Assembly (NCBI GenBank): GCA_019915135.1
Contig: JAHLMK010000003.1
Coordinates: forward strand, 2,108,001-2,172,000
DNA length: 64,000 bases
Reading direction: 5' to 3'
From: Strobilurus pachycystidiatus
Lineage: Eukaryota > Basidiomycota > Agaricomycetes > Agaricales > Physalacriaceae
In this document: in pieces, positions 10,426-21,888 of the stretch
Position numbering within the stretch: the first letter of the stretch is position 1
Layout of the letters: every line of letters begins with the position of its first letter
The notes under the pieces: model-generated
Databases searched by the model: none
What the model was told of the DNA's origin: nothing
The model's input: only the letters and a program-made list of their open reading frames with translations
Made by a program: the position numbers and the translations under genes

Positions 10426-12292
10426 ATGGTTATCGTGATATTTGAACCGCCCACTCTCTTCGACGGAGACCCTTCGCATCTACTTATGACCAAAGCAACA
10501 CCGAGACTAAGTTTTGAACGGCACGAACGCGATGTTATCTTGCGGGCTGCCTTTCCAGAGGAGATCGAGAAGTACTATGCTGATCTGTCCTCTCTTTTGG
10601 AAGAAGGCGCACCCGAGCTGGCCCTCCTACGTCTTGAGGAGTCAGAACGTTTGGATCAAATAGCCAGAGAGGATGCAGCGGCCGATGCTGTGGTTGCAAA
10701 GCGTCAACAGGCCGAGGAGGAGAAACACAAGAAGAGGAATACATCTGCCAGGCAAAGTATGGCTCGGTATGTCGTTCGACTATTTGCGCGAACATTTTCT
10801 GACTGCGAATCGTTAGCAAAATTGGAAGCCTGACTGCTGAAGAGCTGGCTGAGCACCGTGCTCGACACAATCAGGCGGCGGCGAAATATCGTGCGCAAAA
10901 CCGAGATCAGCTCCGAGCTGCTGAAGAGCGTCGTCGTTACCGGAAAGTTCGAGCTTATGTTCACAGTCACTCGGCATTGATGTTTCTCCCTTGAACAGAA
11001 AGAATCCAAAGTTATTGCCGCGCGAGGGAGCACTAAAGAAACCAGAAGAATACGAGAGTACAGCCGGCTGGAAGCTCAACAACATGGCCAAGGCTTCGCG
11101 CCGTGAAGAGCTCACAAATGGTGCGGGGGTGGAATCTTCAATTGTCAACAATTAGAATTACACAACATGTACATCGAGGATGAAGAAGAGATGGTGGTCT
11201 AGGTATTCGTGGCCTCAACAAAGGTGTTGAGTGCACCGCCGAGAACGGCGAGAGAACTGTCTGGCTAGAAGGGCGGGTGTGAGCCAGTATACACCACGAT
11301 AACGATGAACGCACGACGGGCAAAAGGTTGCCAAGTAATTCGGTGTTGAGTCGCGGCTGGTAGAGGGTCAAAAGCGTGAGCGTCGGCGCCTGCTCGTTTG
11401 ACGTGACGGACAGAGCCAGCCAACTGACAGAGTGTCAGATGGCAGGGGACGACGAAATCGTCGCACCCTTCGTCCTAGTTCGAAAGGGAGGCAAAAGCGT
11501 GGTCTAGAAAGATTGACTGAGTGCAATTATAGTCACAACACGTGAACGTACCAAAGTATTGGGCGCGGTGGCGGGAGACTGATGTGGCGAAGGCGGAGCA
11601 TGAGCGTGAGAAGTTGGCGGTAGAAGCCAAGTTCCCACGCAAGCGTGAGCGCGATGTAAGAGGTGGCTGGGATAGTGAGGCGGGTGGCCGGGTGGGTGCG
11701 AGCAAAACCGGGCAAAAGCCAGCTGACAGGATTGTCAGACTGGCGGGGACGACGAAATCGTCATCCCCTCCGTCAAGCTCCGGGGTCGCGTGGATGGACG
11801 CGCGATGAAGTGGACGTGGGCGAGGTGGCGGTATTGGTAGAGCAGGAGATCGATGGACTTAGCGACCTTGCAAAACGAACTGCCTGCCGTCCAGTCACCT
11901 GATCGATTCGTCAGCAGGCCAGGCTAAGACGGTCTAAGTCTGACTCTTAGACTGTCTTCGCTCCCCAGTGCACTCAAGACACCTGCCCCGACGCCAAATT
12001 CGCGACTACGTCCAACTGCCGAGCCCGCGTCCTCAAGTGGGCCATTTGTCAATGTAAGTCATATCTTTCTCTGTTTCTTTCCCCCTCGTCCCCTTTCCTC
12101 GCGGCCTGACAATCATGTCGGCCGCGCTGCTTGACGATTTCGTCAGCAGCTTTTTTTTTGCTGTAGGCGTTCGGATGCCAGATGAGAGGAGGATGACGGA
12201 CACCGCGGATTGCTGCACGGATTGCTGCGAGTTGCTCCCAGCTGGTTGGCGCTTGACGATTTCGTCAGGTCGCGCCGTCCCGACAATATGTC
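9906..12292. repeat. Dispersed palindrome pairs in the hAT interior
   Basis: At least six units combine a CTGACA(n)TGTCAG palindrome with a TGACGA(n)TCGTCA palindrome about 10-20 bases away: 9906/9930, 10031/10058, 11424/11450, 11723/11751, 12105/12132, and in reversed order 12254/12280. A single related palindrome lies near 11899. Examples are CTGACAATTGTCAG and CGACGAAATCGTCG. The units lie outside the coding exons, on both sides of the small gene at 10426-11106. The stretch 11107-12462 otherwise holds no gene. The function is unknown; protein binding sites or RNA hairpins are both possible. Confidence 0.7.
10426..11106 (+). CDS. Small coiled-coil protein, hAT passenger (unknown function)
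   Basis: This is a three-exon reading frame of roughly 190 codons. Exon 1 may start at 10426 or at the in-frame ATG 10486. It encodes FERHERDVILRAAFPEEIEKY and a Glu/Arg-rich helix. Introns at about 10768 (GTATGT..TTAG) and 10951 (GTTCGA..ACAG) lead into AEHRARHNQAAAKYRAQNRD and RRRYRKKESKVIAARGS, ending at the TGA at 11104-11106. The regular KYR..NRD..R..E.RRRYRKK pattern predicts a basic amphipathic helix; short ORFs of this kind are common in mushroom genomes near repeats. No enzymatic domain is seen. It lies inside the hAT, 0.9 kb from the transposase. Confidence 0.5.
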
Positions 12293-13246
12293 GAGCAGTC
12301 TGTACGGCTACTGCTGGGTGGCTCTCCCTTTCTCTACCGTCTCACGCGTTGTGGACCTGGGTGCTGATTTCATTCAGCATCTTTGTTCATCTATTCGCAC
12401 CGGGTACGTCTTTGCATAGCCTGATCGCACGCCACGCTCTAATGCTTGCTAGATCTTCCTCGATGGCCGAATCACGCACGTTCTCTCGCAGCGCCGCTCA
12501 CCAGGAGCTCCTGGACCGGCCAGAGCGGCTCTTGGGGTTCAACGACTCTGTTTCCGGTATGTACTTGGCGCATCACAATTTTGATTCATGAGCTGAGATC
12601 TTTCTACAGACGTTGTCAACCCTTTCCAAGCTAAGCTTGCCGCCGTCCTTGATGACGCCCCCGCCATTATCTCCACCCCCAACGCATCGTATCTTCCCCG
12701 CCCTGACGTCCATAAAACGCAGATTGTGCGCTCGCGCATAGACGGGCGATTCGGTCTAGAGGATCCACGCTCATGGCCGCAGTGGTATACAAAAGATGCC
12801 CCGCATCTTCCGTTTCTCCTCTCCAATCAGCCGGACTCACAAATTGGCGAAGACTTATGGGTCGCCTGGATGGACCCCCGTCCCAACGCTGAATGGGTCG
12901 AGGATACGGGATTCCGCCGTGGTTTTGGGCGTGCCTCACGATATCTCACGGATGGACTGCGCTGTGCCATGGAGAAGTTGGATGTGCTCTATAACCCGGA
13001 CACTTCTCCCATCGAACTGAACGACATCCGGCAAAACTGGCGCGCTGATGTGCAAGTTCGGAATAGACCTCTGAAAAAGAAGCTATCGTCTAACCACACT
13101 ATCAATCCTTATCACAACTAACACTCCTTGTAAGGGAGATGGGGTGCACAAAGGTTCGAGAGAACAAGGTGCTTTTGGGTAATGGAGAAATAGAGATGTA
13201 TTCCGAATCGCTGTAGTTAAACTACGAGTTGTTTTTGGGGGTGTAG

Positions 13247-13370
13247 CAGCCCATAAATACCTTTTTTGGCAAAATAGCCAGTCGGCCTACACAGATCCAT
13301 TTGCCAAAATTGCCTCGACCGACAGGGGGTCACCCGACAAGCAATTTGTCAAAATTTCCTTGCCCCATTA
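13247..13370 (+). repeat. KDZ copy 2 left terminal inverted repeat
   Basis: It begins CAGCCCATAAATACC and includes TTTTGGCAAAAT, GTCGG, the 22-base CTACACAG..GCCAAA block, ACCGACAGGGGGTCACCCGA and TTTGTCAAAAT. Each has an inverted counterpart at 29480-29608. From 13371 to 13969 there is no gene; a tRNA-like block lies at 13663-13734. Confidence 0.85.
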
Positions 13371-13662
13371 AAAATGATATTTTTGCTCCTGCGCTCTACC
13401 TTAAAACCCTTTCGTCTTTGTTCTTCAATATAACCTTGTTGACTCGTACTTCAATATATGATTCGCAGCTAATATTATTGCAAAATTCATGAAATTTGCA
13501 AAATTGAATCATTTGACACTGGTCGGGTCTTACACCTCTATCCGAAATACCTATCATAGCTGGATGAATGCTAGTGAACTGTAATCAGGGTGTGCTTACT
13601 GGATTTTATCAATGTCAAACTCACAGGATTTTGTTTTTCAATACTTTGCTGGCAGGTAGCGT

Positions 13663-13734
13663 GAATTGAACCCTCGCATTCGGACCTCGCGCCGAAAGCC
13701 TAGACCTGAACTCGCCTCCGGCACTCACTCGGCA
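13663..13734 (-). other. tRNA-Leu/Ser-like sequence near the KDZ left end
   Basis: On the minus strand TGCCGAGTGAG (13724-13734) resembles an A box and GGGTTCAATTC (13663-13673) a B box, 61 bases apart, as in type II tRNAs with a long variable arm. The stretch between can fold roughly as D and anticodon arms. I cannot close a 7-bp acceptor stem, so it is tRNA-derived rather than a tRNA gene. Confidence 0.45.
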
Positions 13735-13969
13735 TGTTGGACCTGGGCCAAAAGCCCTCTAGAGTCTAAGTCTTCAAGTCCGACCACTCTCCACTATTTC
13801 GGCCATTTACTGTCAAGAAATTAAATTGATAGCTGGAGAGAGTTACAATATTATGTAGTCTACCATGCATTAAATCATCTCATAAACATCAACATAAACA
13901 TGAACATAAAAAAAACCATTGAATGAAAAGCAGATAGCCGAGAAAGAGTCGCGAGAGGGCCAGGTGCAA

Positions 13970-16900
13970 TTAACGGTTCTTGAAGGCGAGAATACCTTCG
14001 AGGACATATGTCACCTCTGCGACGGCATCATCCCACTCCTCCAGAAGTCCGACAGCCAAAGCACCAGTGCCCGGGTGATGGTGTCGGCCCCACCAATAAA
14101 GACATGCGATCACCGAGATAATACCGTTTCTCCCGTTGGCGTCCTGGAGAATCCCCCATTGACGCTCATCGGACTCGACAGCACGATGTTCTGACAACAG
14201 CGGGCCCTCTACGTCGGAGACCGACCTCCATGATGGCTGCATCGACTTCCACCATCTCCAAAACTGGGAAGCAAACGATCGAACATCCTTGCGAGCCAAT
14301 GGCGGAAGGATTTTCCGCTTTGCCTTCTGCCAGCCCGCGACCTGCACCGGTCGATGGAGAGATGGCAGATTCAGACGTCCTACTTCGAAATTATTTGATC
14401 CTTCCACTCGGAGCCACAAGTTGAGCACCGCCTGATATGTCGACACGTCGAGGTTGTTGACATTCGCGTGACAAGTCTTCACCCATTCGGTCCAAAGCGA
14501 GGGATCCAAAGGGTTGAATGGAGGTAGCTGTGGAGGAGGTGCTGAGGCTCTGGCCGCTGCTGCAGCTGCACGAGTAGAGGGAGGTTTGGTGGACGCCGGA
14601 GATGCGCGAGTAGTAGGAGGGTGAATCGTAGAAGAATCCGATGACGGTGCGCTTGGGCCAAGCGTTCGCCCACGACCGTCACTGTTGGGGGGAATACGTT
14701 GCTTTCTAGTCACCAACGCAACGGGCGGACCCTTCACTCCATCATGGGACGACGTGGAACGAGCGGCGATTTTGGAAGGACCGGCGGTGGGTGCTTGCGT
14801 CCTGTTGAACCGATTGCCGAGATCCGAAGAAGCGTGCGGAGCAGCGGCAGCGCTACTCCGAGAGGATGGTGCAGGAGCAGGCTGTCGGCCTTTAGGAGCT
14901 GGGGTAAAACGAGACGAAGGAGCACGGCGCGCAGGAGTTGCGGTCATGTGAGAGGAAGAAGCTTGTGTGCGCGCAAGAGCGTCAGCGGCGGCGGCGCGGG
15001 CAGCAGCCGTCTCCAGCTCCATCTGGTCCTCCGGGTCCATATCGTACGGTTCAAAACCAAAGTCAACCTGCTCAAAACCGATGTCAACGTCAAAGGCGGG
15101 CCCAACACTGATAGCGTCGGGGTGACTGCTATTCATGGACCTGTCTGTGTGTTTATCCGTGTCAAGCCCATCTTCGTCGTCATCCTCTTCGGGTATAATC
15201 CTCAAAGGCCGCCTTCGGTTCGAGATCTTCCTCAACGGGGAGTCATCGTCTTGTGGAGGTGGTGAGTCAACAGACATAGAGTCGTCGTTGGCAGGTTGAG
15301 GCAGGGAAGAGCGCGGAGGACCGTCTGCAAAGGCGATGCGCTTGGGCCGGGGTCGTCGTCGAGTCGGTTGAGTGGGTGTCGCGCTGGATGGGTTGGAAGA
15401 CTGAGCTGGTGGGGAAGGAGAACGACCGTGGGCTTCGGCTTCGACCAGACCGGCTAAAGCACGCAGCTGCAGCCTAGTAGGTCCGGACGACGCCTTCGCC
15501 TTGCCCCTGCTCGTGGTAGCGTCACCAATGGAGGTATCGCCCTGAGGTCGGCTGGCTGTCGTTTTGGACTCGGCGCGGTTCTTCTTCGACTTCGACTTGC
15601 CCTTGGCCTCCGGAAAGGCTTTCTTCTGACGCTTCCGAGGTCTCTCCTCGGGCTCGTCCCTCTCTGGCCCGCCCTCATCCGTCTCTTCCTCGTCTTCGTC
15701 ACCTCCCCGCTTCTGCGTCCGTTCCTTCCGAGGGCGGCCTCTCGGGCGCTTCAGAGGGCTGCCCTCCTCCTCACGTCGCTTGCGCTTGGCCTCACGCTCG
15801 TTCCTGCGTTGGAGGCGACCAGCCAACCCGGCAGGAATATCGCGCCCGTCCTCTTCAACATCGTCATCGACATCACTCGGTTTCGAAGGGATCTCCATGG
15901 ATTGAACGATGATGACGATCCGGTCAGGATCCTGATTCTTGTTTGGCGATTCGGAATTTCTTCTCGCTGGTCGAGTATTAGGGAGAGCAGCAGCGCGCAT
16001 CTCAGCCTTCTCTGTTGTCCAAGTCAGTCACGCCGGTGGATAGATACGGGAAGAATAAACACGTACCGTACGCATTGTCGTTCAAGAAATCTTGAAATGC
16101 TTTGACGTGCGTGCCGAAATGCTTTGTCTTCGCCAAGTTCGCAGGGATCGGATGATGATTCTTCCCCTTCGTGATACTGGTGATTTTGATTAGTCCGAAC
16201 TCTGACGAAACAAAGAAGGCAAGAATGCACGCACGCTTTAACAATCAATTTACCGTCTTCCCTCGGTTGGGGAACGCCCATCAGGAAACTGATTTTCGCA
16301 TTCAACATAGTGCTCAGGGCATCGAATAGTGGGTCGAGCAAAAAGGGCAGGTCTTCAAGCAACCTAGACAGAGACGGATACGTCAGTAAATCGCAAAGCC
16401 AGCGAGTGAGAGAACGTAACGTACTGGTCGGCGTCCTCTGGATCGAGACGAGCCTCCAGTCTTTCACTCAACCTCTCCCGTCGCACTGCGGCTTCCTCTC
16501 TGAGCGTCGCCGCCTTCTGTTCGTACTCCTCGCGAACGGCATCGGGTTGCGAGCGAAACTGTCGCGCGTACCAAGCCATCTCCTCTCCTGCGCGATCTGT
16601 GGCCGGTTTGGCGGTTGTCTTGAAATGACGCAGGAAATCCTTGCGAAAGGAGGCAGGTTGATCTTTGGCGTATAGCTGGAAGGGATGGGGTACCCGAGCG
16701 GTGTTCGGACCGATTCCAAGAAGTTCATGGACCATGAGCGAGGCCAGAGATTCGGGCGACTCGCCGCTGGAGGCGTGTCCCTTGCGCTTCTTCTTCTCTT
16801 TCTTGACTCCAGTATGCGTGAGGGAGTATTCGTATTTCAAAAAGCGCGTCAAGCTCTGTCAAAATAGTCAGTACGGTACAATAATAGAAGAGAATGTTTG

Positions 16901-17475
16901 ACGCACCGTTCGAAATCGCTTGATCTCGGCAACTTTGAGTAACCGCGCCGTTCTCGCCTGCACACTTTCGCCCTCCCGCCGCCTGGTACTCTCCGGCTCC
17001 TCCTCCTCGTCAGACGACGCGGCATAATCGCTTCTCTCGTCGATCGGCTTTGACGTTGCACCCCAAGGACCAAACGTCCCGAAGACTCGTAACATGTCGT
17101 TGGCCGCGACAACCGCTTGAGTACAACCCAGTTTTCCATTGAGTGTGTTTTGCTCGTGGAATTTCGAACGGTGGTTATCAATCAGATATTCCAGGGCGGC
17201 TCCTCGCAGCCAGCCCTTCGAGAAAGGCTTGAGCTTCGGTAAGTCGTCGTCGTCGTCCTCGTCGTCGTCCTCGTCGTCCTCGTCGTCGTTGTCCTTGTTG
17301 TCGCCATTGACTGGCTTGGGCTTGTCGTCTAGCGAGTCGGAGTCATCGCCAGACAACTCCTCGTCATCATCAGAGTCGTCGTGCCTGGCAACGTTCTTGG
17401 CATCAGATTACGGCATCAGAACGTGGAGAAACACAAGTACCCTCGTATGTCTTTCTTTCTTCCTTTCATCACCAT
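13970..17475 (-). CDS. KDZ gene D: large acidic, AT-hook-bearing protein
   Basis: The ATG at 17475 follows an in-frame TAG and starts MVMKGRKKDIRG; the first intron (GTACTT..GCCAG) leads into a long Asp/Glu tract. Four further introns keep the frame to the stop at 13970, giving roughly 1,050 residues. Order: acidic N-terminus; FSKGWLRGAALEYLIDNH; a helical region with VPHPFQLYAKDQPASFRKDF that faintly recalls an HMG-box start; a long low-complexity Lys/Arg/Ser/Pro region with the AT-hook-like KRPRGRPRK; then a folded C-terminus (LDPSLWTEWVKTCHANVNNL, NGIISVIACLYWWGR, EEWDDAVAEVTYVLEGIL). DNA or chromatin binding is likely from the AT-hook. The family is not known to me. Confidence 0.75.
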
Positions 17476-17550
17476 CTAATCTGACGCCGACAAGGGAAGG
17501 GAGGGAGGAGTCGAGAAAGAGTGTACGTCTCCTCTCACAGTCGGCACGTC

Positions 17551-17938
17551 GGGCTACTATCACTGTCGACTCGACGCCCGTCGCAACATGTACGCCACAG
17601 AATTCGCGGACTTGTCCTGCCCGATTATCAGACTTCGTGAACTAATCCGACTTCGCAGCTGACTTGACTTCGTCGATTTGTCCGTCCTCGGGCTACTATT
17701 ACTGTCGACTCGACGCCCGTCGCAACATGTACGCCACAGAATTCGCGGAATTGTCCTGCCCGATTATCAGAATTCGTGAACTAACCCGACTTCGCAGCTG
17801 ACTTGACTTCGTCGATTTGTCCGTCCTCGGGCTATTATGACTGTCGACTCGACGCCCGTCGTCACATGTACGCCACAGAATTTATCAAACTTCGTGAATT
17901 AATCCGACTTTGCAGCTGACCTCACCTCGTCGATTTGT
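17551..17938. repeat. 139-bp tandem repeat, about 2.8 units
   Basis: Units start at 17551, 17690 and 17829 with GGGCTA(C/T)TAT and include CTGTCGACTCGACGCCCGTC and CGCAGCTGACTTGACTTCGT. The third unit has an internal deletion. It lies upstream of divergent genes D and E of the KDZ element, in a 0.95-kb non-coding stretch (17476-18433). Confidence 0.85.
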
Positions 17939-18205
17939 CCGTCGACGCCACAGACTTCGTGGACCAGTCCAGACTCAAGATTTCGTGCACTTTTCCGGAC
18001 TGCACTTCCTGGACTTAGCCGAGTTACCATTTGGCACATCGGGCTCGGGCCACTCACTTTAGTCGTCCACTTCGCATCGTTTGTCCGTCGACGCCACAGA
18101 CTTCGTGGACCAGTCCAGACTCAAGAATTCGTGGACTTTTCCGGGCTGCAGACTTCCTGGACTTAGCCGAGTTACCATTTGGCACATCGGGCTCGGGCCA
18201 CTCTA
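17939..18205. repeat. Tandem duplication of about 145 bp
   Basis: Two copies share GTCGACGCCACAGACTTCGT, GGACTTAGCCGAGTTACCAT and TTGGCACATCGGGCTCGGGC. They directly follow the 139-bp repeat, share its GACTTCGT words, and end about 230 bases before the start codon of gene E. Confidence 0.8.
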
Positions 18206-18433
18206 GTCGTCGACGGCCTTCTTCGTTTCCTATTCCCTTCTTCGCCACAGACTTCTTCGACCTGCGTCCTCCGCATTCCTCTTTTGGCTTTTCAAGTCGC
18301 CGACTTTGCGGCAACCGCCATACTTGAGTGCCCGCAACTGTACAGTTGCACCCACGGGCCACTTATTTATTCGAATCGAGACGCGACAAGTGCTCTTTAC
18401 CCTCTTCTTCCACCTCCACATCGTCTCATCACA

Positions 18434-19562
18434 ATGACCCAACGCAAAGGCTCCTCAACTCCCCCCGCTATGCAGGCGGACGATCTCCTAGGTAAGACAG
18501 TCATTCATTTTCACGTCATTCTCCCTGAACTTAACAATCTCTCGTAGATCTCGCTCAGCGTCTGATCAACATCAGTCTCGCTCCTGCCCAAGCGGGACTG
18601 CTTAATTCCCTGGTCGCGTCAGCCACCGTTGGCTCGACTAATCAAGGTAGTCAGTTCTACTTCGTCTTTGACTTGTTTCTTTCTCATCTCGTTCTATCTA
18701 GGCCCCGCGTCCTCCTCTCACAACGCTCAAAACGCCGGTCAGTGTTCTTTCCTCTTCTCGTCTACTTCGCATGTTGACATTGACTTGTGATTTGACTTAC
18801 GTAGTCGCGTCTGGTGGCGGATCTGCTTCAGCTGGTAACCTTTTTACCTTTACTCGTTTCGGTGTCGATCTCTAATTGTATGTTTGAAGGTCCTATCCCG
18901 CCGCCGTACGCCACACAGGTTCCGGCCACCGCGTCGGCTGCCCCAGTCTCGGCGGCTCCCGCTCCCGCTGTCACTCAGCCTGCGGTCGCTGTGCTGGCCG
19001 CCGCTCCTGCTCAGGCCGCTCCTGCTCAGGCCGCTCCCGCTCAGCCTGCGGTTGCTGTACAGCCCGCTGCTCCCGCTCCCGCCGCTGCTCCCGCTCCCGC
19101 TCAGCCTGCTGTCGTGCAGCCCGCTCAGGCCGCCGCTGCCGCCGCTCCCGCTCAGCCTGCTGTCGTGCAGCCCGCTCAGGCCGCCGCTCCCGCCGCTCAA
19201 CTGCCCAACGGAAGTAAGTATCTCGAAGGTCCAATGTGCCTTAACCGTCGCTAATGCGTTTTGACAGATTACCCGCCCTTTGCCGTACTGCCGCCTGATT
19301 ACGCGTATCAGATCCCTGCCCAAGGAGTCCCAGGCCCTTATTACGCTGTCACACGTGGACGCGTCGTTGGAGTGCTCGCTGGTTGGTCGGTATTTCTATT
19401 CGTTTCCTAAACCAATGAGCTAACAGATGTTATAGGCACCGTACCGCTCCGAACGTTCTTGGCGTGGGCGGCGCCATTTACCACTGCGTTCCAACTGTCG
19501 AACAGGGATGCCTGGAGTTTCAAGATGCGCTTGACGGCGGTGAGGCCATGTTCCTCCCTTAA
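18434..19562 (+). CDS. KDZ gene E: Ala/Pro-rich protein with RNase H1 N-terminal-like domain
   Basis: It starts at the ATG at 18434 (MTQRKGSSTPPAMQ). Several very short exons (LAQRLINISLAPAQAG, GPASSSHNAQNA, VASGGGSASAG) lead into a long Ala/Pro/Gln-rich repeat region, then a folded end: PGPYYAVTRGRVVGVLAGW, an intron (GTCGGT..TATAG), then HRTAPNVLGVGGAIYHCVPT and FQDALDGGEAMF, stop at 19560-19562. The YYAV..GR..GV...W pattern followed by a glycine turn and a final helix matches the RNase H1 N-terminal/caulimovirus viroplasmin domain, which binds RNA:DNA hybrids or double-stranded RNA. No RNase H catalytic domain follows. The exact splice before HRTAP uses an unusual donor and was chosen because it alone restores the domain. 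Confidence 0.7.
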
Positions 19563-21888
19563 GCGCGTCGGGGCGGCGTTTCTCGTTTTGGCCACATCTT
19601 ACTGTCTTTACCAATATGTTGTGTAGTTGTATGCACATCTTACTGTCTTTACCAATATGTTGTGTAGTTGTATGTGTAGTGCTCCGTTCGTCGTTGTATA
19701 ATCCCCGAAAAAAATATGCCCATTTGTCTGTTTATTTATCAGTCTGATAAGTTTATAAGTTCCGTGAACCTCTTTTAAGCTCATGCCATTGTCTTGGGAC
19801 TCGGGAGGACTCTCGACGTCGACATGGTCTGGAATTGTACGCTCAGGAGGACTCAGCTCAGATCTCATCTCACTGGAAACCCTCGACGTCGACATGGTCT
19901 GCAATCGTACACTCAGGAGGACACTCAGCTCTGATCTCATCTTACTGGGAAACGGTTTACTCTCCTCTGCGTCTTGGCTGGTTCATTCTGATATCTACGA
20001 GTCTGTCTCCGGTGGGTTTCGCTAAACCAATCTGTCACCATGTGCGCAGCGCCTTCCTGTCGTTGCCGAGTTGTGATTCTTGTTCCTCTGTGACGACAAA
20101 CTTTAGGATTGAGACTCAGTTGGGTTACTTCAGATTGTTATGTCTTTCCTAGCGATGACAAGGTCTTTGACATGAGTTGACGGTGAGTGTTTCTTCCAAG
20201 AGCTTTACTCCAGCGTCTGTAAAAACTGAGCTGCAGCATCTTCAGCATGTATTGCGAATGATGATGATCGCATGGTCCATGCGCACGCTCCAGTCCGAGT
20301 TTTGCGACAAGCGAGACGTGTGTCTGTCTAACGCGACACACCACTCTCCTAATCACTTGCCTGGTGGGTCGCCAAGCAGTAGCGCACCACTCTGTCTTTT
20401 CCTTGGCGTGAACGGCTCATGAACCTCAGGCGTATCTTCTTCTCTCTTAGCCCGGAGCAAGCATGGCGCTTGTTCAGTTTCTGCTCTGTTAGGACCGTCC
20501 ATTTGGATTGCAACACTGGTAATATCGTCTTCCTTCACGACGTCTGGCGGATTCTCTTGCTTGGGTCCCTCGCTGAAGATTGTTTTTGTTTCTGAGGTCA
20601 TTCACTCTGACCGGTAGGTACTGTCGCGTTTATGCCAGAGGTTCGGGGGTATGTCTGCTCAGTGGTATGTCTGTCTGCTCAGTGCTCTGCGATTGCAACA
20701 CCTCTCGCTCACGAACAATCTCACCTAGCGCGCATGTCTCTATACCTATACCGAGTGATTCTTGAGCTTGACATCATGTATATTACATGTCTCATGTTCT
20801 CGGTTGGGACGCGTTACGCGTATACGTTATATTATGATATCCAGATCATATCATCTCCATATTACATTGTCGTCGCAGGGTGTTGATTAGGGAAGCGATG
20901 AATCCGATGATACTCTCGAGAGACATTGTCCGGGGATATTGATACACGCCCCTCACCAGCGTTCTTTGTTGCGCATAACCCCAACCAATATATTTTCGCA
21001 CTCTAATACATACTTATAAATTTGAGCTTTTATGTCATTACAAGAATAACGACTCGTTTGTCGGAAGAGAAACGAAACAGCGATGACTGAAACCGGAATA
21101 CATGTATTTAGGAATCGAAGCATGTGTCAAACGTTGGTCGGGCTCATCGTCGGTTCAATAATCATGAGCCATTTTTGCGGGAGGTTGAGCTGAACTGTAA
21201 GAGAATACATATCAATTGCACTGTCCCTTTGCAGTGTGAGGTATTTGCTTCCGCGGCCGTTGCCGATTGAATGCCACCACGGCTGCCACCGACTTCCAGT
21301 TATCCGGGTCCGCAGTGCTGATCTGTCTTGTCTTTGCTTCTTGTCAGTGGCGCGAGCGGTCTTATGTGACGATGCTGGCGGTGTGTCGCCTCACGGTTCA
21401 ATGAGCTCTGGTGTCGGGCATTGTCCGTCACGATGGAAGACTGACCTCGTTCACAGAGATGTCAGTCCGCTGTGGCTCTCGTTTTCACAACACCAAACGT
21501 CCTGGAATTCATCAAGACTTCGCCCTCAAACGCTCGGCCTTCCTTTTACGAGGTGAATGATTCGCCCGACCCTCCAATTACATGAATATTAACAGCGGGG
21601 AAGTTTGCATAGAACCTGCTTGCCACTGTGTTGCGGTCGGCGTTTCTCTTTCCTCCCAAATTATCCACGGCGCCCATCCCAGCAACGAGGAAGGGGTTTC
21701 CATTCAATCAGCCACTCTCGCAGCTTCCCGACACGTCACAGACGGGGTCTAAGGTCGAGGGCGTCGTCACGTCGGTCTTCGGGAAGGGGATTTGGCTTTC
21801 ACGCCGGGCGTCATATATCGGAGTTCCCTTTCCATTGCGACTTGCGAATTGTCCACCACTTCCCCCCCTGCACCTTATCGAGCGAATC
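19563..21888. other. KDZ interior without a supported gene; small tandem repeats
   Basis: It holds a 41-base tandem duplication (CACATCTTACTGTCTTTACC..) at about 19591-19673 just after gene E, and a 78-base duplication (CTCGACGTCGACATGGTCTG..) at about 19811-19966. A minus-strand open frame at 20353-20601 has no recognisable product. Nothing else is evident in these 2.3 kb. Confidence 0.6.

Noticed and set aside
9906..12292. A CRISPR-like array.
   Set aside because: The genome is eukaryotic, spacing is irregular and the repeats are palindromes with variable cores.
13663..13734. A functional tRNA-Leu/Ser gene on the minus strand.
   Set aside because: No 7-bp acceptor stem can be formed and the T stem is mismatched; reported only as tRNA-like.
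20353..20601. A minus-strand ORF of 82 residues inside KDZ copy 2.
   Set aside because: No homologue in copy 1 within the window, no joining exons and no recognisable domain.
21628..21888. An N-terminal extension of gene A to the upstream in-frame ATG at 21628.
   Set aside because: The upstream stretch looks non-coding in composition and cannot be checked in copy 1, which is cut by the window edge; kept as a start-site uncertainty.
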